Source of the DNA: Candidatus Indicimonas acetifermentans
GTDB lineage: Bacteria; Gemmatimonadota; Gemmatimonadetes; Palauibacterales; KS3-K002
Length of the DNA stretch: 42,300 bases
Reading direction: 5' to 3'
NCBI GenBank assembly: GCA_947581815.1
Contig: CANPVX010000004.1
Span: 1-42,300, forward strand
In this document: in pieces, positions 6,043 through 13,734 of the stretch
Position numbering within the stretch: the first letter of the stretch is position 1
Layout of the letters: each line of letters starts with the position of its first letter
The notes under the pieces: model-generated
Databases searched by the model: none
Seen by the model: only the letters and a program-made list of their open reading frames with translations
Told to the model about the DNA's origin: nothing
Program-made: the position numbers and the translations under genes

Positions 6043-7356
6043 ATGCCAGTGAGCGAGGCGATCTACGAGCTCGGCATGCGCACCGGGCGAGCGCTGCTCC
6101 CGCGAACGCCGTTCCTCCCCGAGAAGTTGCGGCGGGGGATCGACGGCCGGCGCGGGCTGCTGGGGCGTATCGATGCTTGGGCGCACGGCGAGCGCGGGGA
6201 TGCTCCTCTCGTGTGGTTCCACGCGCCTTCGGTGGGAGAAGGATTGCAGACCGTTCCCGTCATCGAGGCGTTGAGGTCGCTCCGTCCAGACCTCACGGTG
6301 TTTTACACGTTCTTTTCGCCTTCAGCGCAGGGGCTCGCACGACAGCTTCCTGTAGACTACGCCGACTATATGCCTTTCGACGCTGCCGCAGACGTGTCAG
6401 CGGTGATCGACGTCGTGCGTCCCCAAGCGATCGTTTTCGGAAAGACCGACGTATGGCCGAATTGTGCCCGCCTCGCCGCCGAGCGGGGCGTACGACTGGC
6501 GCTAGTGAGCGCGACGCTGTCTCCGAGCTCGAGTCGGCGAGGGTGGTGGGCGCGCTCGTTCCTGTCGGGAGCTTATCGGAGGCTGGACGCGGTGGGGGCG
6601 ATCTCGGAGGACGACGCCGTTCGGCTGAGTGAGCTCGGCGTCCCCGCAAAGCGCATCCAGGTAACCGGCGATGCCCGGTTCGACCAAGTGAAGGCGCGGG
6701 CTGACGGGATCGATCGTTCGGCGCCGCCGCTCGCCGTGCTGGCGGTTCACGACGGTGCGACGCTGGTGGCCGGCTCCACGTGGCCCGAAGGCGAGGGGCA
6801 CCTCGTCCAGGCGCTCGCGCGGTTGGGTCAGGGTCATGCGCGCTTGCGTTCGATCATCGCCCCGCACGAGCCGACGCCTGTACGCTTGGCGGATCTCGAA
6901 GCGCGCTTGGCGGCGGAAGGGCTGAGCTCGGTGCGACTCTCGGAGTTGGAGCCGACCGCCGGGCACCCGGCGGTCGTCGTGATCGTGGATCGGGTCGGAG
7001 TGCTGGCGGAGATCTACGCGCTCGCGGACATCGCGTACGTCGGCGGCGGGTTCGGACCGAGGGGGTCGGGGGGGGGGGGGGGGCTCCATTCGGTCTTAGA
7101 GCCTGCGGCTTTGGGCGTGCCTGTGCTCTATGGGCCGCGGCACGCCAACGCCCGTGAGGCGGCGCAGCTGATCGAAAGAGGCGGGGCCCGGGAAGTGGCG
7201 GGCGCGGGAGATCTCGAACAGGCGTTGAGAGACTGGCTGGCGAATCGCGAAGCGAGGCAGGCGGCGGGAGCGGCGGCGGCGGCCTTCATAGAGGAGAATC
7301 TCGGCGCGGGTCGCCGCAACGCCGAGCTGGTGCTCGGATTGCTGGGAGTAGACTAG
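6043..7356 (+). CDS. waaA: 3-deoxy-D-manno-octulosonic acid (Kdo) transferase
   Basis: Transfers Kdo from CMP-Kdo to lipid A at the inner face of the inner membrane, the first step of LPS core assembly (GT30 family). The 437-residue length is usual. Family motifs include FHAPSVGEGLQTVPVI near 60, the SATLSPSSSRR region in the first domain, VAGSTWPEGEG opening the second domain, and the C-terminal GGGFG ... GLHSVLEPAALGVPVLYGP. Within that last motif a run of 16 G inserts five extra glycines (about residues 342-347) exactly where homologues have a short glycine loop. Slippage by one base would truncate the protein before LEPAALG. It converges with the ABC exporter gene, overlapping it by four bases. 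Identification is strong; the number of Kdo residues added is unknown. Confidence 0.92.
   Translation: MPVSEAIYELGMRTGRALLPRTPFLPEKLRRGIDGRRGLLGRIDAWAHGERGDAPLVWFHAPSVGEGLQTVPVIEALRSLRPDLTVFYTFFSPSAQGLARQLPVDYADYMPFDAAADVSAVIDVVRPQAIVFGKTDVWPNCARLAAERGVRLALVSATLSPSSSRRGWWARSFLSGAYRRLDAVGAISEDDAVRLSELGVPAKRIQVTGDARFDQVKARADGIDRSAPPLAVLAVHDGATLVAGSTWPEGEGHLVQALARLGQGHARLRSIIAPHEPTPVRLADLEARLAAEGLSSVRLSELEPTAGHPAVVVIVDRVGVLAEIYALADIAYVGGGFGPRGSGGGGGLHSVLEPAALGVPVLYGPRHANAREAAQLIERGGAREVAGAGDLEQALRDWLANREARQAAGAAAAAFIEENLGAGRRNAELVLGLLGVD
7068..7083 (+). repeat. G16 homopolymer inside waaA
   Basis: Sixteen consecutive G in the coding strand, encoding Gly residues between RGS and LHS. In the given sequence the frame stays open. 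Loss of one G gives a stop about six codons later; gain of one gives a frame ending near 7157. Confidence 0.9.
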
Positions 7357-9182
7357 GCCGCGCTAGGCGCGTCGCCCACGAACTGTAGCTCGTATAGGCG
7401 GGCATAAAGCTCGCCGCGCTCGAGTAGCTCTTCATGCGTGCCGCTCTCCTGCACCTCACCGCCGTGGAGCACAAGGATCTTGCTGGCGTTCTGCACCGTG
7501 GAAAGCCGGTGGGCGATAACCAGGCTCGTGCGGCCGCGCATCAGCTCCTCGACTGCCTCCTGGATCCGGGCCTCTATCTCCGAGTCGACCGAGCTAGTGG
7601 CTTCGTCGAGCACCAGGACGCAGGGGTTGTAAGCCAAAGCGCGAGCGAACGAGAGGAGCTGGCGCTCCCCGACGCTGAGGCTGGCGCCTCTTTCGCCGAG
7701 CTCCTGCTCGTACCCGTCGGGCAGGCGCCGGACGAATCGGTCGGCGCCGACGCGCCGGGCCGCCTCGACGATGTCGTCGTCGGAGATCTCCTCGTTCCCC
7801 AAGCGTACGTTGTAGCGCGCGTTGCCGCTGAACAGATACACGTCCTGGAGGACGAGCCCGATGGCCGAGCGCAGCTCTCGCTGCGGGAACTCCCGGATGT
7901 CGATGTCATCCAGGAGGATGGTTCCCCTCTGTGGGTCGTAGAAGCGCATCAGCAGATTGATGATCGTGGTTTTGCCGGCGCCGGTGTGGCCGACGATGGC
8001 CAGGCGTTCTCCCGGCTCGACCTTAAGGGAGACGTCCTTCAAGACCCAGTCGGGCAGCCGCCCGTCATCGCGAAAGCCGGCTTTGTTGTAGGCGAACCAG
8101 ACGTTACGGAACTCGATCCGTCCCCGAACCGGTGAGGGGAGTGGTCGCGTCGTTTCTCGGTCCGCCACGAGAGAATCGGTGTCGAGGAGCTTGAAGATCC
8201 GCTCCGAGCTGGCCATCGCCCCTTGCAAGACATTGTATTTTTCAGACAGATCCTGAATCGGCCGGTAGAAGCGACGGGCGTATTGCAAGAAGGCTGCGAC
8301 GACGCCGACGGTAACTGTGCCGTCGAGCACGCGGAGCCCTCCGTACCAGATGATAAGGGCGAGGGCGATCGCGGACAGTATTTCTATCACTGGGAAGAAG
8401 AGGGCGTAGTAGGTGATCGAGCGCAGGTGCGCGTAGAGGTGGTCGAAGTTGATATTGTGGAACTTCTTAGCCTCGCGTTCTTCCTGCCCGAAGAGCTGGA
8501 CGGTGGACATGCCGGTGATGCGTTCCTGCAGGAACGCGTTGATGCGGGCGAGCTTTACCCGAATGTCGCGGTAGGCGCGACGCACTTTCAAACGAAAGAT
8601 CATCGCGACGATCCAGACCAGCGGCAGGACGGTGAAGGAGACGAGGGCCAGCTTCCAGTTCATCGCGAGCATGACTCCGACGATGAAGAGGAGCGTGAAG
8701 ACGTCCCCGAAGATCGCGACTACGCCGGAGGTGAACATCTCGTTAAGCACCTCGACGTCGCTGGTCATTCGGGTCATGAGGCGGCCGACCGGGTTGCGGT
8801 CGAAGAAGCGGAGCGAGAGGCGCTGAAGGTGAGCGAAGATCTCGGTCCGCAGATCGTACATCACCTTCTGGCCGATCCACGTCGCGAGGAGCGTTTGGAG
8901 GTAGGAGAGTAGGAGGGCAACGGCGAGGGCTACGGCGTAAATTGTGGCGAGAACGGTGATGAGCCGCAGATCGCCGGCTGGGATGGCCTTGTCGATGGCG
9001 ACGGCGGTGAGATAGGGGCCCACGAGCTCCAGCCCGGAGGCGAGGATGAGCATGATCACGGCGGCGACCACCTGCCAGCGGTACGGTCGCAGGTAGCGAA
9101 GCAGCCGTTTCATGAGGCGCGAGTCGTAGGCTTTGCCGAGCGCCTCTTCTTCGTGGAAGTCGACTTCTGGGCTCGTCTGCAT
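7353..9182 (-). CDS. ABC exporter, fused permease and ATPase (MsbA/MdlB-like)
   Basis: A 609-residue half-transporter that works as a dimer to move a lipid or drug-like substrate out across the inner membrane. Residues about 30-320 form the six-helix membrane domain. The ATPase follows, with Walker A GHTGAGKTT near 400, signature LSVGERQLLSFARAL near 500 and Walker B VLVLDEATSSVD just after, then the H-loop VIAHRLSTV. The ATG is at 9180-9182 and uvrA diverges from it across only 50 bases. It faces waaA and overlaps it by four bases. An MsbA role in flipping lipid A would suit that neighbour, but sequence alone cannot separate MsbA from multidrug exporters of the MdlB/YheI type. Confidence 0.88.
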   Translation of the reverse strand: MQTSPEVDFHEEEALGKAYDSRLMKRLLRYLRPYRWQVVAAVIMLILASGLELVGPYLTAVAIDKAIPAGDLRLITVLATIYAVALAVALLLSYLQTLLATWIGQKVMYDLRTEIFAHLQRLSLRFFDRNPVGRLMTRMTSDVEVLNEMFTSGVVAIFGDVFTLLFIVGVMLAMNWKLALVSFTVLPLVWIVAMIFRLKVRRAYRDIRVKLARINAFLQERITGMSTVQLFGQEEREAKKFHNINFDHLYAHLRSITYYALFFPVIEILSAIALALIIWYGGLRVLDGTVTVGVVAAFLQYARRFYRPIQDLSEKYNVLQGAMASSERIFKLLDTDSLVADRETTRPLPSPVRGRIEFRNVWFAYNKAGFRDDGRLPDWVLKDVSLKVEPGERLAIVGHTGAGKTTIINLLMRFYDPQRGTILLDDIDIREFPQRELRSAIGLVLQDVYLFSGNARYNVRLGNEEISDDDIVEAARRVGADRFVRRLPDGYEQELGERGASLSVGERQLLSFARALAYNPCVLVLDEATSSVDSEIEARIQEAVEELMRGRTSLVIAHRLSTVQNASKILVLHGGEVQESGTHEELLERGELYARLYELQFVGDAPSAA

Positions 9183-9232
9183 AAACTTGTGATTACGAAG
9201 CTAGTCAGAAGGTGGAACGGTCGGAAGGGGTA

Positions 9233-12088
9233 ATGAACGGTACCATAAGGATCCGAGGCGCCTCCCAGCACAATCTGAAGGGGATCGACCTCGATATCCC
9301 ACATCGCACGTTCAGCGTGATCACGGGGCCCTCGGGGTCGGGCAAGTCATCATTAGTGTTCGATACGATCTTCGCCGAGGCGCAACGGCGATATGTCGAA
9401 TCTCTCTCCACGTATGCGAAGCAGTTCCTCGATAGGATGGAGAAGCCGGACGTGGAGGCGGTGGACGGGATCAGTCCGGCGGTGGCGATCCAGCAGAAGA
9501 ATCCCACGAAGACCAGCCGCTCGACCGTAGGAACGGCCACGGAGATCTACGATTATCTGAGACTGCTCTGGGCTCGCGTCGGCCGGACCCATTGCCCGGA
9601 CTGCGAGCGCGAGGTTCGGCCCGATACCGTACAGACCGCGGTCGACCGGGTGCAAGCGCTGCCCAAAGGATCGCGCGTGATGATCGTGTTCCCATTGCCC
9701 GTCTCCTCCAAGGTGACCGATGAGCTCATCGTCGAGAACCTGCGAGCGCTAGGGTTCATCCGCGTGCTCGCTGATTCGGAGGAAGTCTATCTGGGAGATG
9801 CCTCGGGCTGTGCCGAGGGCGAGGCGCGAGGGTTGGCGGGAGCGGCTGAGCTGTTGGTCGTCGTGGATCGCCTCAAGGTCGGCGACGCGTCCGAGGCACG
9901 CCTCGCTGACTCGATGGGCATGGCTTTCGCTCAAGGCGAAGGTGAGGCTCTCGTGATCGCGCTGAACGGGCGGGGCGAGGGCGAGGGCGAGGGCGGGGGC
10001 GAGTCCGAGCGCCTGTTGTTCAGCGAGCGATTCCGCTGCCCAGATTGTGGGACGACGTTTCCGGATCCGAGTCCGTCGCTCTTCTCGTTCAACAGTCCGG
10101 TGGGCGCCTGCCCGACGTGCAACGGGTTCGGTGCAACGCTAGAGTTCGATCAGAACCTCATAATTCCGGATCCCGACCGCTCGCTGGCGCAAGGTGCAGT
10201 CGACCCGTGGGAGAAACCGCGCTACGGATCGCGGCGGCGCAAGCTGAGCAGCTTGGCGGCGGAGGAGGGCGTCTCGATGAACGCTCCGTGGCGAAAGCTC
10301 GCCAAGGAATTCCGGCACACCGTGATCCACGGACGCCGGGGCTTCGAAGGTGTGTTCAGACACCTCGAGAGTCTGAAGCGAAAACGATACAAGCAGTACA
10401 TCCGGGTGTTCCTTCGCCAGTATCAAACCGCGCAGGTCTGCCCGTCGTGCCAGGGCATGCGACTGCGCCCCGAGGCTCTGAACGTGCGGATCGCGGGCCG
10501 CCGCATCGGCGAAGTCAGCGCGCTGCCGGTGGAGGAGCTGCGAAACTGGCTGGACGACATCCAGCTCAGCGATCACGATCGCGCCGTGGCCGAGCTCATC
10601 CTGAAGGAGCTGAGGGAGCGCGTCGCGTTCCTTGATGATGTGGGGCTCGGCTACCTGGCTCTGGATCGGCAGGCCCGGACGCTCTCCGGCGGGGAAGCGC
10701 AGCGCATCAACCTGGCCAACGCGCTGGGCAGCCGGCTAGTGGATACGATCTACGTGCTCGATGAGCCGTCGATAGGGCTACACCCGCAAGATACGGAAAA
10801 GCTCTATCGCCTCCTGGAACACTTGCGGGATCAGGGTAACACGGTCCTGGTGGTCGAGCACGACACCGCGGCGATCCGGCGGGCCGATCACGTCATCGAG
10901 CTGGGCCCGGGCAGCGGTGAGAAAGGGGGCGAGCTCGTTTATGCCGGCGGTCTACCGGGTTTGCTCGAGGCCGATACGCTGACGGGGCAGTACTTGTCGA
11001 ACCGTCGCGAAGTCGCGCTGCCGGCCCGGCGGCGGCCCGTGGATGGACCGCGCCTCAGCCTTGAGGGAGCGAGCCTGCACAACGTCGATGGCGTAGACGT
11101 GACCATCCCGCTGGGAGCGCTCACGGTCGTCACCGGCGTTTCCGGGAGCGGCAAGTCGACACTCGTGCACGACATCCTCTACCGCGCGCTCGAGCGGAAA
11201 TTGGCGGGCAAGACGACCGCCAAGCAGCATCTCGGAGAGCCCGTCGGGGCGTATCGCACGCTGAAGGGGAGTGGAGCGCTGGCCAAGGTCGTGTTGGTCG
11301 ACCAGAGCCCCATCGGCCGGACTCCGCGCTCCAACCCGGTGACCTACTTGAAGGCGTACTCCGAGATCCGCCGCATCTTCGCTGAGCAGGCGGAGGCGCG
11401 GAGCCGGAAGTTGGGAGCGAGCCACTTCTCGTTCAACGTTCCGGGCGGTCGCTGTGAGGCATGTCAGGGCGCCGGCCACCTGGAAGTGGAGATGCTGTTT
11501 CTCGCTGATGTCTACGTGCCCTGCGACGTCTGCGGCGGCCGGCGCTTCAAGCCGGAGGTGCTGGAAGTGCGCTATCGGGGCCTCAACATCCAGCAGGTTC
11601 TGGGTTTGACGGTCGACGAGGCGATCCGCTTCTTCATCAAGCAGGATCGCCTCGGAGAGATGCTGTGGCAGCTGCAGCGCGTAGGGCTGGGGTATCTGCG
11701 GCTCGGGCAGCCGGCGACCACGCTCTCGGGCGGTGAAGCCCAGCGACTCAAGTTGGCCCGCGAGCTCGCGGCGGCCAGCCGCAAGGCGGGCCGCAAGTTG
11801 TATCTGCTCGATGAGCCGACCACCGGGCTTCACCTCCACGACATCGCCAAGCTCATCGATGTACTCGATCAGCTGATCCAGAGTGGTGGGACGGTCATAG
11901 TCATCGAGCACAATCTCGACGTGATCAAGCAGGCGGACTGGATCATCGACCTCGGACCGGATGCGGGGAGGAACGGCGGCCGGGTGGTGGCCATGGGACG
12001 GCCGGAAGAGGTCGCCGCGGTGGACGAATCGAGAACGGGCCGCTTTCTGCGCCACGTTCTGGATGGCGCGCTGCCCCAACCGGCCTAG
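9233..12088 (+). CDS. uvrA: Excinuclease ABC subunit A
   Basis: Damage-recognition ATPase of nucleotide excision repair; it acts in the cytoplasm with UvrB. About 951 residues, close to the usual 940. The ATG at 9233 has GGAAGGGG just upstream and matches the family N-terminus (IRGASQHNLKGIDLDIP). Two ATP-binding cassettes are visible: Walker A GPSGSGKSSLVFD near 32 and GVSGSGKSTLVHD near 645, each with LSGGEAQR and a Walker B (VLDEPSIGLHP, LLDEPTTGLHLHD). Zinc-binding pairs include CPDC ... CPTC, CPSCQG and CEAC ... CDVC. A Gly/Glu repeat (GEGEGEGGGESE, about residues 247-258) encoded by a G-rich repeat is inserted before the first CPDC pair, probably in a loop. Divergent from the ABC exporter. 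Confidence 0.97.
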   Translation: MNGTIRIRGASQHNLKGIDLDIPHRTFSVITGPSGSGKSSLVFDTIFAEAQRRYVESLSTYAKQFLDRMEKPDVEAVDGISPAVAIQQKNPTKTSRSTVGTATEIYDYLRLLWARVGRTHCPDCEREVRPDTVQTAVDRVQALPKGSRVMIVFPLPVSSKVTDELIVENLRALGFIRVLADSEEVYLGDASGCAEGEARGLAGAAELLVVVDRLKVGDASEARLADSMGMAFAQGEGEALVIALNGRGEGEGEGGGESERLLFSERFRCPDCGTTFPDPSPSLFSFNSPVGACPTCNGFGATLEFDQNLIIPDPDRSLAQGAVDPWEKPRYGSRRRKLSSLAAEEGVSMNAPWRKLAKEFRHTVIHGRRGFEGVFRHLESLKRKRYKQYIRVFLRQYQTAQVCPSCQGMRLRPEALNVRIAGRRIGEVSALPVEELRNWLDDIQLSDHDRAVAELILKELRERVAFLDDVGLGYLALDRQARTLSGGEAQRINLANALGSRLVDTIYVLDEPSIGLHPQDTEKLYRLLEHLRDQGNTVLVVEHDTAAIRRADHVIELGPGSGEKGGELVYAGGLPGLLEADTLTGQYLSNRREVALPARRRPVDGPRLSLEGASLHNVDGVDVTIPLGALTVVTGVSGSGKSTLVHDILYRALERKLAGKTTAKQHLGEPVGAYRTLKGSGALAKVVLVDQSPIGRTPRSNPVTYLKAYSEIRRIFAEQAEARSRKLGASHFSFNVPGGRCEACQGAGHLEVEMLFLADVYVPCDVCGGRRFKPEVLEVRYRGLNIQQVLGLTVDEAIRFFIKQDRLGEMLWQLQRVGLGYLRLGQPATTLSGGEAQRLKLARELAAASRKAGRKLYLLDEPTTGLHLHDIAKLIDVLDQLIQSGGTVIVIEHNLDVIKQADWIIDLGPDAGRNGGRVVAMGRPEEVAAVDESRTGRFLRHVLDGALPQPA
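9968..10001 (+). repeat. In-frame G-rich repeat in uvrA
   Basis: GGGCGA hexamer repeats with G3-G5 runs, coding a Gly/Glu-rich insert. Length changes in steps of six would keep the frame. Confidence 0.8.
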
Positions 12089-12096
12089 CTCGCCCA

Positions 12097-13146
12097 GTGA
12101 ACTCACGAGCTCGCAGCCTGTCGGTGCTATTTCCCTGCCGCGACGCGGCGGCGTACCTACCACAGGCGATACGCAGCCTCCAGGCGCAGACCTTCGCCGA
12201 CTTCGAAGTCGTTGCCGTAGACGACGGCTCGGCCGATGGAAGCGGCGAGCTTCTGGAGCGCTGGGCGCGGATGGACGGGCGGGTGCGCCTCCTTCGCCTG
12301 GGACGATCGGGCTTGACGGAGGCTCTACGCGCTGGAGCCGAGCTATGTCACGGGGAGTACTTGGCGCGCTTCGACGCCGACGATGTCGCGCACCCACTGC
12401 GATTCGGCCGCCAGCTTCAGTTCATGAGAGGGCGACCCGACATCGCCGCGAGCGGGACGCACATCCGGTACTTTCCGGCCGAGGTCGTTGGCTGGGGAGC
12501 GCGGCGCTATGAGCGCTGGCTGAACGGTCTCTCAGAGCCGGAGCAATTGGCGCGGGACATCTTCGTTGAGTGTCCGATCGCCCACCCGACCTTGATGCTG
12601 CGGCGCTCCGTTTTCGAGGAGGTGGGAGGCTATCAATCCGAATCGTGGCCCGAGGACTACGATCTCATCCTGCGGCTGCACGCCGCGGGGGCGCGGTTGG
12701 CGAACGTGCCGCAAGTGCTGCACTTCTGGCGCGAGCGTTCCGATCGGGCATCGCGGACCGAGCTGCGTTACTCCGCTGACGCTTTTCGCCGCTGCAAAGT
12801 TCAATATCTCCGCGCCACTGATTTGAGGGGGCAGGGGCGGGGGCGGGGGCGGGGGCGGCGGGACTCCGTGGCGGTATGGGGGGCCGGCCGCGTCGGCAAA
12901 GACTTCGCGCGGGCGCTCAGTGATGTCGGCGTCACGGTTCGTGCGTTTTATGACATCGATCCCGACAAGATCGGCCAGCGGATTGACGATATCCCCGTTC
13001 GCGACGCCCGGCGTCTGGACGGCCGCGGGGGCGGGGACCCTTACATCCTTGTGGCCGTCGGGGCCTCCGGCGCCCGCGAGCTGATTCGCGGCCAGCTAAC
13101 GGCGGCGGGCCGGCGCGAGCCTGAGGACTACCGTTGCGTGGCATAG
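12097..13146 (+). CDS. Family 2 glycosyltransferase with C-terminal Rossmann-like domain
   Basis: Probably transfers a sugar from a nucleotide donor during envelope polysaccharide or glycoconjugate synthesis. The N-terminal 235 residues are a GT-A domain: LFPCRDAAAYLPQAIRSLQ, then VVAVDDGSADGSGELLE and the DXD-type ARFDADDVAHPLRF. A repeat linker of Gly/Arg (RGQGRGRGRGRR) follows, then an approximately 95-residue domain starting VAVWGAGRVGKDFARAL, a dinucleotide-fold signature, with FYDIDPDKIGQ downstream. That second domain resembles ones attached to sugar-modifying and glycosyltransferase proteins; its ligand is unknown. The GTG start at 12097 lies nine bases after uvrA's stop and has only a weak ribosome site, so translation may be coupled to uvrA. 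Confidence 0.82.
   Translation: MNSRARSLSVLFPCRDAAAYLPQAIRSLQAQTFADFEVVAVDDGSADGSGELLERWARMDGRVRLLRLGRSGLTEALRAGAELCHGEYLARFDADDVAHPLRFGRQLQFMRGRPDIAASGTHIRYFPAEVVGWGARRYERWLNGLSEPEQLARDIFVECPIAHPTLMLRRSVFEEVGGYQSESWPEDYDLILRLHAAGARLANVPQVLHFWRERSDRASRTELRYSADAFRRCKVQYLRATDLRGQGRGRGRGRRDSVAVWGAGRVGKDFARALSDVGVTVRAFYDIDPDKIGQRIDDIPVRDARRLDGRGGGDPYILVAVGASGARELIRGQLTAAGRREPEDYRCVA
12827..12862 (+). repeat. In-frame G-rich repeat in the glycosyltransferase linker
   Basis: GGGGGC hexamer repeats encoding Gly-Arg pairs at the junction of the two domains; quadruplex-prone. Confidence 0.85.
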
Positions 13147-13176
13147 AAACGGGCCCTCAATCGGGTTATTTTAGTA

Positions 13177-13270
13177 GGTCTGGAGAATAACTGGAGGATC
13201 TGGAGCGCGTGGCGCTCAGACCTTAGATTGGGGGTGCGGAGCAAACCCACATATCCCCCTTACTCTAAGG
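13177..13270 (+). promoter_or_regulatory. Structured leader of the small lipoprotein gene
   Basis: The 133-base gap before the lipoprotein gene contains several pairings. GGTCTG (13177-13182) can pair with CAGACC (13217-13222). A compact hairpin GAGCGC-GTG-GCGCTC lies at 13203-13217; it shares base 13217 with that helix. A third stem, CCTTA / TAAGG (13258-13270), covers part of the Shine-Dalgarno AAGGAAGGG. This could modulate translation. No known riboswitch consensus was recognised. Confidence 0.35.
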
Positions 13271-13279
13271 AAGGGTACC

Positions 13280-13657
13280 ATGCGATACCTACCATTCTTC
13301 GGTATGGTGGTCGTGGCGCTAGCCGCGACCGCATGCGGCTCGTCGGTGTCTTTGCCGGCGGTGGAGCCTGACCAGGTGGCAATTTACCTGCCGGGCTCAC
13401 CGACGCCGGCGGAGGATTACAAGATCCTGGCGAGGATCGACGAGAAGGGTCCCCAGAGCATCACCAATGAGGAGCTGATCGACAAGGCGAAGCAGAGAGC
13501 TGCGGATATGGGAGCCGATGCCCTCATCATCTCGACGATCCGGCTGACGACCGAGGGCCAGGCGCAGCTGAATCTCGATCAGCCGGTCGAGAAGTTTCTG
13601 GAGGGTATTGCGGTCTACTTCCCGAGCAAGCACCCGGAGCTGCTGGCGGAGAAGTGA
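13280..13657 (+). CDS. Small outer-envelope lipoprotein, unknown function
   Basis: A 125-residue protein with an ATG preceded by AAGGAAGGG. The N-terminus is a lipoprotein signal (MRYLPFFGMVVVALAATACGSS) with the acylated Cys at about 20, so it should be anchored in the periplasm. The mature part contains ELIDKAKQRAADMGADALII, a helix-strand pattern seen in small RcsF/YbjQ-like envelope domains. That resemblance is loose and I do not assign a function. It stands alone between the glycosyltransferase and gyrA, with a structured leader. Confidence 0.7.
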   Translation: MRYLPFFGMVVVALAATACGSSVSLPAVEPDQVAIYLPGSPTPAEDYKILARIDEKGPQSITNEELIDKAKQRAADMGADALIISTIRLTTEGQAQLNLDQPVEKFLEGIAVYFPSKHPELLAEK

Positions 13658-13734
13658 CTCGAAGTCGGTAGGCTCAGTAAGCGGGGCCCGGCCCCCACGG
13701 AGAACACCACAACCAGGACGGTTTGAGGTCATCG

